This document shows, in pieces, positions 56,936 to 64,000 of a DNA stretch of 64,000 nucleotides (the first letter of the stretch is position 1; each line of letters opens with the position of its first letter). Under the pieces are notes generated by a model. That model was given only the letters and a program-made list of their open reading frames with translations, was not told the DNA's origin and did not search any database. Origin of the DNA: Verticillium longisporum (taxonomy: Eukaryota; Ascomycota; Sordariomycetes; Glomerellales; Plectosphaerellaceae); contig JAETXT010000008.1 in assembly GCA_019188255.1 (NCBI GenBank), positions 1,178,001-1,242,000 on the forward strand. Reading direction: 5' to 3'. Made by a program: the position numbers and the translations under genes.

Positions 56936-58387
56936 ATGGGCGTCTCAACAGTTCATCCTTCGCAGAAGCGTATATCATGTGAAGTGTGCAGGAAGCACAA
57001 GGCAAGATGCCAGCGTCTCAGCTCCAGTGACGCGAAATGCTCGCGGTGCACTTTGCTTGGCATCGAATGTGTGACTGGGCAGCAAAAGAAGATTGGTAGG
57101 CCCAGGAGGCGCCCAGTCATCGCTGGGGCCGAAACACCACAGAGTCGACATTCAGAGAACACAAACACGTCCCCTGTGCATCACCAGGCCACGCTGAACC
57201 GGGAGTCTTCGGGTAACCACTCAAGTTCCCCGAACAGTTCTCCCGGGCCGGTCACTCTGCCAGGAAACCATCAACTTGGTTGGAATCTTGGCAACCTGTC
57301 TCCATCCCCCACATCGACACCCCCGACGCAAACACCAGTTATCGACAATGGAGCTCTTGGAGCAGCACTATGGCCATCTTTTGACGTCGAGTCCTACGAT
57401 CAAAACACCTTCACGGGATCAACAATTGATCACTACGGAGATGGCCTATACATGTTTGAACCGAGTTTGGATTTCGACTTGCCATCACAAGGCCCATACA
57501 CAATGCACACGCCAATGGCCATGCCTTCCCCCCCTGAAGAGCTTTGCGAAACAACCAGACTTACCATGGCGAAGCCGATTCTGGATCATGGCGAGGTGGA
57601 TGATATAGCCGTGTCGGAAGCCATATCCAAGCTTTCCAAGATGAATCTGGACTTGCACATTCGCGTTGCGGCCGCCGAGGTGCACAAGTCCAATATCAAC
57701 TTCAATCGCATCATCTACGACGATAGTCCGCTCTTCATCGACAACACCACCCTGGCAGACTTCATACTGAAGGCATCGCAAGAGATCCATCTGATTATGA
57801 CGCGACTACGCGGCAATAAAACAACCCGGGGGTTGTTGGGTGGCTTCGCCAACGCGGACAAGATTCTGGCGACCTTTCTTCCCCCCTCACCGCAATCCAG
57901 TCAAGGTGAAGTTTATCCTGCGGGCGCGACTCCGTCTCATCCATATCCGGCCGCCGCGGGCGAGCCATTGCTGGCACCTCTCGCCCTGACCCTAACAAGC
58001 ATCTACACCCAGCTGATCACCCTCTTCGAGCTGATTCTGGAGCACCTCTCATCCCGGATCGAACGTATCGGTTCGGATCCCATCGCACCCATCAACGGAC
58101 TCACAGTTGGGGGCTTGCCGCTAGTCAAGCCGTGCGTACAGGGTATGATGTTTGCCGAGGTCATTGTCCAGATCCTGGTCAAGTTCGAGCAAGCTTTGGG
58201 GATAGTCCCGTCACCTGAGGGCAGCGGCAAAGGTCTGCTATCTGCGCGGCAGATCAGCGTTCTGTGGAGCGAGCTGGACGAAGGGCCAGGCATCATGCCA
58301 GGCCAGGGCATGCTGAGGCCAGCAAGACTGAAGAAGTCTTTTGAGAGGGTGGCTGCTATTTTCAAGCACCTTTCCATTGAACTGTAA
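56936..58387 (+). CDS. Zn2Cys6 transcription factor divergent from the PDR pump
   Basis: Single exon, 483 aa, no frame break. The zinc cluster near the N-terminus reads CEVCRKHKARC...CSRCTLLGIEC (residues about 16-44), followed by a basic stretch KKIGRPRRRP. A Ser/Pro/Thr/Asn-rich linker extends to about residue 150. The C-terminal half contains helical segments (VSEAISKLSKMNLDLHIRVAAAEV, LTLTSIYTQLITLFELILEHL and the last 40 residues). These resemble the AflR-type or other cluster-regulator C-termini more than the classic fungal_trans domain, though I cannot assign a family firmly. It is transcribed away from the ABC transporter from a shared 0.9-kb promoter, which makes it a candidate regulator of the pump and perhaps of itself. 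Confidence 0.85.
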   Translation: MGVSTVHPSQKRISCEVCRKHKARCQRLSSSDAKCSRCTLLGIECVTGQQKKIGRPRRRPVIAGAETPQSRHSENTNTSPVHHQATLNRESSGNHSSSPNSSPGPVTLPGNHQLGWNLGNLSPSPTSTPPTQTPVIDNGALGAALWPSFDVESYDQNTFTGSTIDHYGDGLYMFEPSLDFDLPSQGPYTMHTPMAMPSPPEELCETTRLTMAKPILDHGEVDDIAVSEAISKLSKMNLDLHIRVAAAEVHKSNINFNRIIYDDSPLFIDNTTLADFILKASQEIHLIMTRLRGNKTTRGLLGGFANADKILATFLPPSPQSSQGEVYPAGATPSHPYPAAAGEPLLAPLALTLTSIYTQLITLFELILEHLSSRIERIGSDPIAPINGLTVGGLPLVKPCVQGMMFAEVIVQILVKFEQALGIVPSPEGSGKGLLSARQISVLWSELDEGPGIMPGQGMLRPARLKKSFERVAAIFKHLSIEL

Positions 58388-58446
58388 CTGTATATTATCT
58401 ACGGTAAAGAGTCTGGCGGCTGGCCTGGTTAGACGTGACGTATGTA

Positions 58447-59004
58447 CTCTGCATCAGCGCTGCCGTCAATTCAATCAATTCAAATATCGGGGTCGTATTT
58501 GACTATTTGATATATTTCCAGCCATAGATTTGATTAATTGAATTGTTTAATAGTATTTAGTTAAATATTAGAGGTTCTATAAGATTTTTCTAAGGAGATT
58601 TTAAAGATTTTAAAGTACTTTAAGACCTAAGAAGAAGTCTTAATAAGCTAGATATCTTACTAAGCTAGATACCTTACTAAGCTATATATTATTATTAAGC
58701 TAGATATTATTACTAAGTTAAATATTACTAAGCTAGATATTATTATTAAGCTAGATATTATTACTAAGTTAAATATTACTAAGCTAAATATTATTAAGCT
58801 AAATATTACTAAGCTAGGTACTACTAAGATATACCCTTGGATTAATATAGGCCCGAAATCTGAATTCTGCTTGATAAGTTTCAAATAGTTAATTAATCCG
58901 TAGAGGGCTATTTGACTATTTGAATCGTGAAATTAGAGTGATTTGATTAGTTGTTTAACTGTTTGAATTGATAGGTTTGAATTGACGGCAGCGCTGCTCT
59001 GCAT
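58447..59004. mobile_element. hAT-type MITE with perfect 8-bp target duplication
   Basis: The element proper is 58455-58996 (542 bp). Its ends are perfect 20-bp inverted repeats: CAGCGCTGCCGTCAATTCAA at 58455-58474 and its reverse complement at 58977-58996. Both are flanked by the direct repeat CTCTGCAT (58447-58454 and 58997-59004), an intact 8-bp target-site duplication. Eight bases and a CAGNG start are features of the hAT superfamily. The interior is very AT-rich with no open frame, so the element is non-autonomous. It contains repeats of TAAGCTAGATATTATTA-like units at 58640-58830 and a 15-bp direct repeat TATTTGACTATTTGA (58496-58510 and 58909-58923). It sits between the transporter/regulator pair and the secreted-protein pair. 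Confidence 0.88.
58640..58830. repeat. AT-rich internal repeats of the MITE
   Basis: Units resembling TAAGCTAGATATTATTACTA alternate with AAGTTAAATATTACTA several times, so a longer block of about 50 bp appears roughly twice. They lie inside the MITE and may reflect internal duplication or RIP-like AT enrichment. Confidence 0.7.
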
Positions 59005-59247
59005 TGTCTGATTGAATTAAATTCCGTATTTCTGATGAACTGAATAAGCACGCCGATTGTGAGATGAGAAGGCCACGGAAGTTAAGACGTTTCGCGAACA
59101 GAAAGACCTCGGAGTCTATCAAGGAGGCTCAATTACGCAAGTCATAAGCTATGATCATCCAGGTCAAGGCTTTGAACACCAGTACTGGCCGCAGAAAGGG
59201 TTGTCTGGTTGGCAAAAAGTATTGAAATCACCAACAGCAACACAGCG

Positions 59248-59901
59248 CTACGCGTTGAATTCCGATGAAATATGGATGGCGATGCCGTTGGTGGTGTCAT
59301 CTGTTCCTTGCACCCACCCGTCAGCCCTGGTGCAGCTGTCCATGATGCGACTAGCAGTCTCGGCGATTTCGCGACTGAGTATTTCAAATTAGGAAAGAAA
59401 CGATTGCGAAACGGTTACGGTGAGCTTACAAGGTTGTCTTTCCTCCAGCGTTCTGGCCGGCGCCTCCCCATATCTGCGCAGTGCCGTGAGCGCAATAGAG
59501 TTGCCGGGACGTTGTCATCGTGATCTCATTATCCGGGTTCTCGCGAAGCTGGTCAATGCAGTTGACAGCATCCGTGACCTGGTTTTGTCAGTCGCGCATG
59601 TTATTTTTGGCAAGTGGTGGAATTGTTTACGGGAACTCACGCGGGATTCTTGCCTTTCCAGCTGGTCACAAGAAGCATGGTTCTCCGAGCCGGCGCTGTT
59701 CAACCCCGCTAGGAATGCATCAAGGGCCTCCTGCAAAGACAAATGGTCTCCTTCGGGGTTCTCGGCGTAGTCAGAGACCCATTTCTCAATCGAGAAAAAA
59801 GGGGCTGGCTGCGCAGAAATATGAGCCTCGGCGGCGGGGGAGGCGGCAACCAAAGGTGCCAAAGCCACGGCGGCCAGCACAGGGAAGGTGAAGTTAACCA
59901 T
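59248..59901 (-). CDS. Small secreted cysteine-containing protein, effector-like paralogue 1
   Basis: 178 aa in three exons: 59901-59641, 59578-59430 and 59374-59248. The signal peptide is MVNFTFPVLAAVALAPLVAA. Next is PFFSIEKWVSDYAENPEGDHLS, then a domain with four Cys (CDQL, CIDQL, YCAHGTAQIW, IMDSCTRADGWVQG). The pattern of DAVNCI, CxxGTAxIW and a late IMxxC...GxVQG followed by a beta strand (GIAIHISS) resembles the Hce2/Ecp2-type effector domain, but I cannot run the profile. Exon 1 is exactly 261 nt, like its paralogue at 61.2 kb, and intron phases (0, 2) match. The gene lies 244 bp from the MITE. Secretion is well supported; an effector role is inferred from size, signal peptide and Cys pattern. 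Confidence 0.75.
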
Positions 59902-61169
59902 GATATCGAAATGTCTCAGCCAGACAAGAACTCGACCCAAGTAAGCAGTGAGGGGAGCAATCGGGAGACCAATCTGCTGTGTGCGAAGCGGTTATATGCG
60001 TCAAAAAGACCAGATTCTGTCATTTCTTTTTGGCCCCCAGTCAATACTCATGTTCTTGGCCAACAGGGCCCTCATGATCGAAATGCATGCAGACACCGCC
60101 CTTGCGCAGCGAATTGAATGTCGCGTCAGGTACCTAACTGCCTCAGTGGAGGCGCAGCCAATCGGGAACAAGGCCTTGCCATCGTCAGGTCGCTGCCAAG
60201 GGCACTTCCACCCCCTTACTCCTTGTTCTCAACCACCGACTTGCTAGCGCCAACAGCGTTTGATGAATGTTACCATGAGCCCCGTGCATCTCGACTCGGA
60301 ACACGGGTCTTCCGTTCAGGCAAAAATTGTCAGCATTTAGGTTGCGGAGGAGTTGAGCAGGTGGAGTCTTATTAGCCCACTCTGGGTCTTTCTGTATATG
60401 CCAGCCGGGTAAGATATGGTAACCTTGTGCCAACGCGGCGCCCCACTCATGGTGCATTGTTGAAAATGTTGTCTGTGTATCTCTAAGCTCATCGTGAGCC
60501 ATGCCACTGTCGAGATTGGGGACACTAATCAGCTTGGCCAAGATGTCATTTTGGGACGCATGGGCCCTATCAACCTACAGTCCCGAGTCCAAGGACCTCA
60601 ACTTGCCTTACGGGCGATCGATCAGCGCTGTGGGCCCCCTGAAATTCTCCAACGAAGCCCATCACGGTACGCATGATCAATCTGCTAGCGCCAACCGCAC
60701 AACGCCCACTTCGAGATGCATATCTCAGGCCATTCAGTGCGTCTCGGCGCTTTCGAATCGGCGCGCGAGGACCGATTGGTCGCAGGCAAACACTTGCATA
60801 CAGCCTGACCGAAATAAACAACAGGGGGAATCGGCAACATAAGCCGGACCGGAGTTTGAGGGTTCCGGAGCAACGGGCACGGCCGCAACTGCATGTGTGC
60901 GGGCCATGTCACTACCTTGGTTCAAGAACTTATGTTACGTACCTGATATCAAGCCCTTCCGTGATAGGAACAATAAGCTGAGCCTTGATCACGAACGAAT
61001 GTAGGTGAGACTCCGGCAAATATATACAGTTTGACGTTACATACATGCTTTGGTGAGTCGAATGAGTGCCTAGAAGCTTCATCTATATCAACATTCTCGT
61101 CCACTTCAACATGCCTGGCTAACATCGCGACAGCCTGCCACGTAGAAGCTTGGGGTTCCCATCTAGCTA
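59902..61169. other. Spacer between the two secreted-protein paralogues
   Basis: 1.27 kb between the start of paralogue 1 and the end of paralogue 2 (both minus strand), so it contains the promoter of paralogue 1. A 118-codon minus frame at 60185-60541 has no signal peptide or resemblance to the paralogues. No third copy is seen. Confidence 0.55.
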
Positions 61170-61833
61170 TTAATTGAGTCTGGTGGAGAGAACAACATTG
61201 ATCTGCTGGTTGAAGACCCACGATCCTTGCACCCTGCCATCAGCTCTCGTGCAGTGATCCATAATCTTGCCGCCAGACTGGGCTACTTGGAGGCTGTTGA
61301 GCTGTGAGCAACCGCCGGACCAGAGTTGTGCGGGATACAGAGGCGAACGTACTATGTGATCTGCTTCACCTGTTGCAGGAAGGCGCCATTCGTTGACGCC
61401 CACAGCTGCGCTGTACCACGACCACACCAGGATCGGTTGACTTGTCCTGCTGCGATGTTGGCAGATTGTGACCCTTTTCGGCTGGCCTCGTTGATACACG
61501 CCACCGCATCCGCAATCTGAACATGTTAGAAGGCTGGTTAGGATATCAAAGAGGCTGCGATGAAAGACATACACGACATTCTTTGAAAGGAATGTGATTG
61601 CAGATAGGAGATCGCTTTTGCAGTCGAGTGCTGTTCAATGTAGCTTCAAAAGCAATGACAGCTTCTTCGACTGAAAGATGATTTCCATCGGGATCGTCGC
61701 CAATGTCGGTAGCCCATTTCTCAATGGAGAAAGGGACGATTTCAACATTATCCGGACTTGCTGCCGCTGGAGCAGCAGTGACGAATGGCAGCAACGACAG
61801 CATGGCCAGTGCCGGGAAAGTAAGTCTGACCAT
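61170..61833 (-). CDS. Small secreted cysteine-containing protein, effector-like paralogue 2
   Basis: 182 aa in three exons: 61833-61573, 61516-61353 and 61293-61170. The signal peptide is MVRLTFPALAMLSLLPFVTA. It shares with paralogue 1 the block PFSIEKWATDIGDDPDGNHLS, the DAVACI motif, CGRGTAQLW and IMDHCTRADGRVQG. Exon 1 is again 261 nt, and introns fall in the same phases (0, 2). Intron 2 is placed with a GTACGT donor at 61352 and the CAACAG acceptor. That choice keeps the segment before IMDHC the same length as in paralogue 1, whereas the upstream GTGAAG donor would not. Four or more Cys could form disulfides. The remaining sequence has diverged strongly, so the duplication is old or fast-evolving. 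Role as for paralogue 1. Confidence 0.72.
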
Positions 61834-64000
61834 ATTGGAAGAGAAGAGATGGCTGTCTGTCTAAAACGATTTGACGTGAGAATGTGCCCTGAGGAGTGAG
61901 GGTTTTGACGAGAAGACACAAGCGGATGCGCCGTCTTTTTATAATACTGCGCTGCCACGAAGAAGCGGTGGTAAATTGAGCAGACCTTCGGCCTGGCAGC
62001 GGCTCAGGGTCCAGCGTAGTCTTTCCTTACGGTGAAGATGCAGCACTCGCGCAAGGATGAGCTGTTTCCGCATGTACGACCAGCGGCTCCCCGCCCCAGT
62101 CTGATGGCGTGTTGGTTGTATCGCAGCATGCACTTGTTGTTGAGCATGTTTGTACCAATGATGGGTCTTGTGCCTAGCCACGAAGATATGGGTCGGTATT
62201 CACTGGTATACTAACGCCAACTGCCATATGCATCCCCAAGCATCCTGGCGGCTCACAGGGTTGAGCTGCAGCGGACCACATACCAAAACGGTCATGGTTT
62301 CTTGGCGACGGGTCCAAATGCGCATTCATAAGAATAAGCACAATACCATGAATGACCAGTGATAATTTTCCGGTAGGATGTCATTGAGCTCTAGTTCAGC
62401 ACGAGGAACTGACAGCAGATTGAGGCATACAGTAGCCGTCACTAGCATTACAAACGTGGTTTACCGTATGACAACATACCCCTCAAGTCTCAGTAGAACC
62501 TTTTCAGTTCTGAGGTAACTACTTACCTACCTAGGTAAGGCAATGTACGATCGTGGATCAGGGACCCGCTAGTGCCAGCATGATGTTACCCACGAAGATG
62601 TCTTGGCGTATATCCCCAGTTGCTGCAGCAGGACTATTTCCCTGCACAGACGAGATTGAAATGGCCACGACTGAAAGTGTGCACATAACGTACTGGGAAA
62701 ATAAAATAAAAGAAGGGTCCCAGGCTTCTCCCTCACCAAGGCACGTGGTTCAGCACCGAAGGTTCTGTATAGCCGCCCAAGCATGTGTGGACGTGTAGAC
62801 CAGGCCCTCTACTGGTACTAAAAGCCCGTGACCGCTTGATTGTCTCGAGAATCGACATTCAACTATGGCGCAACTATACCTAAGGCACTTCGTGAGCAGG
62901 GTCACCCAGTGCTTCAGATTATGATTCGGGGCTGACGTGATCTTGACGCGATTATGGGCGGCTTGCAGGTGACAAGGCAGAGCTCATACCAAAATCACCT
63001 GTGGCCATGCCTAAGGCTCGCTTGCTGGCTAGATCTCCCGAGGTCGAAAGGATTCGTGATTGTGGTGATACCTGATCAGACACGGTCGTCTTCCTCTACG
63101 CATTTGAATCATGTCAACCACAATGTGGATTACTCATCGTCTATACACGACGCTTCAAGCTGGCTCGCGGAGGAGCGGTGATGACCACTTGGGAGTAGGA
63201 CACTTGGAAAGCATGGCACGATTCTTGATCTCGTTCCCTGCTCATCGCACCGCGTCGCTCGCTGTGCGCATCAGGAAGCTTGAGTTGAAGCAGTTTTGCT
63301 ACATCTCACGTCATTAGCCTTCCTGCTGTGCTGGGTACCGAGCCGGCGCCGAAGCCATCTTTGAAAGCGGCCGGGCCCACCGGCCCGGCTGATCAGCCCC
63401 ATCAGACACGGCAGAGTGACGGACACTCTCGGCTTCCCTACTCGGATGCCTTACCCTAGCATCCACGTCTGTACACGATCCGCTGGCGAGTCGTCAGACA
63501 TAGGACCCCGACTGGTCAAATTCCGAACGCACGAGAAGAAGACGCACAACCAGCTCGTGCCAGCTGGCAAGCACCACATCACCACCGTACGAGCTCACCT
63601 GCATGGTCATCAATCACCTTGCACTTATTAAGCATGCTGCTTGAAAAAGCTTACAGACCGCTCAACGTGCTTACTCAGTAAATATCTGACTGAACACTGG
63701 CCATCAGTGCAGCCCACCTCTCCCGTGTTGCTCCCCGATTTTGACAGCATGACGCAAGCACCATGCCCGAGCTCGAGCCACCTCGACGTTCCAGACCACG
63801 CTCTTCCGCTCGGCGGGCAGGGCTTAGGCACCTAGCCCGCGGGAGCCAACCAGGCACAGATCTTCAACGGGGCGCTGGTAGCCCCTGAAAAGCGCAGCCA
63901 CCAACGTGTGTCTACTACACGCAAAAAGCTGAAAAAACAAAGAAACAAGGATGAAGGCTTGGGCGATGGATGGAGCTGTCGGCGGAAAAGAAAGCCTTAA
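61834..64000. other. Gene-free right edge
   Basis: About 2.2 kb upstream of paralogue 2, including its promoter; an ATAATACTGCG near 61940 might serve as its TATA region. Short frames on both strands have no domain character. The extreme right end may be the promoter or UTR of a gene beyond the window. Confidence 0.5.

Larger units (their letters stand above)
58388..59247. other. Intergenic region occupied by a MITE
   Basis: The region lies between the ends of the Zn2Cys6 gene (plus) and the first secreted-protein gene (minus). Most of it is the hAT-type MITE at 58455-58996; the rest is presumably 3' UTR of the two convergent genes. No coding potential. Confidence 0.7.

Noticed and set aside
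60185..60541. Third secreted-protein paralogue
   Set aside because: No signal peptide and none of the shared motifs (SIEKW, GTAQ, IMDxC).
1..64000. CRISPR arrays, prophage or operons
   Set aside because: The sequence is eukaryotic with spliced genes; no regularly spaced repeats of that kind were seen.

Overview
This 64 kb window is nuclear DNA of a filamentous ascomycete, most likely a Sordariomycete (a hypocrealean fungus is my best guess). The evidence is eukaryotic gene structure: introns of about 50-90 nt with GT..AG ends and CTGAC-like branch sites. It also includes Zn2Cys6 and C2H2 regulators, a PDR-type ABC transporter, a FacC/Yat2-type carnitine acetyltransferase, a dispersed single 5S rRNA gene, and scattered single tRNA genes. 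I see no operons, prokaryotic signals, CRISPR arrays or viral genes.

Layout. 1.7-3.8 kb (-): 14-TM MFS exporter. 6.9-9.7 kb (+): carnitine acetyltransferase behind a long CT-rich leader. 10.4-11.8 kb (-): cysteine-rich single-pass surface protein. 13.9-15.2 kb (+): Rad57/Xrcc3-like recombinase paralogue. 15.9-16.9 kb (+): Ypt1/Rab1. 18.6-19.4 kb (+): Pof1-like NMN adenylyltransferase. 21.4-21.8 kb: short inverted-repeat element. 22.2-24.7 kb (+): seven-exon Zn2Cys6 regulator. 26.4 kb (-): tRNA-Arg. 28.3-30.1 kb (+): cytochrome P450. 31.2-32.8 kb (+): secreted M14 carboxypeptidase. 33.6 kb (+): 5S rRNA. 34.0-35.9 kb (-): Spt10-like GNAT/H2C2 protein. 36.5-37.8 kb (-): mitochondrial uS2m. 38.3-40.6 kb (-): CBS-PB1 membrane protein. 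41.9 kb (+): tRNA-Gln. 42.1-43.2 kb (-): Fic protein with a nonsense codon. 43.7-45.0 kb (+): dead NmrA-like gene. 48.1-50.8 kb (+): Swi5/Ace2-like regulator. 51.7-56.1 kb (-): PDR ABC transporter, divergent from a Zn2Cys6 regulator at 56.9-58.4 kb (+). 58.4-59.0 kb: hAT-type MITE with a perfect 8-bp target duplication. 59.2-61.8 kb (-): two paralogous small secreted proteins.

Most genes are unrelated housekeeping loci. The accessory material lies at 42-45 kb (decayed genes) and 51-62 kb. In the second block an efflux pump and a regulator share a promoter that holds a PDRE-like palindrome. They are followed by a young transposon and a duplicated effector-like pair. This is the part of the window most likely to hold something little described.

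Quality warning. Eleven single-base frame breaks cut nine otherwise well-conserved genes, and most fit one base lost or gained in a short homopolymer. Each gene model sums to whole codons once they are corrected. I read them as assembly indels, not pseudogenes. The Fic nonsense codon and the NmrA remnant do not fit that pattern and look like real decay. Protein lengths below assume the indels are corrected.
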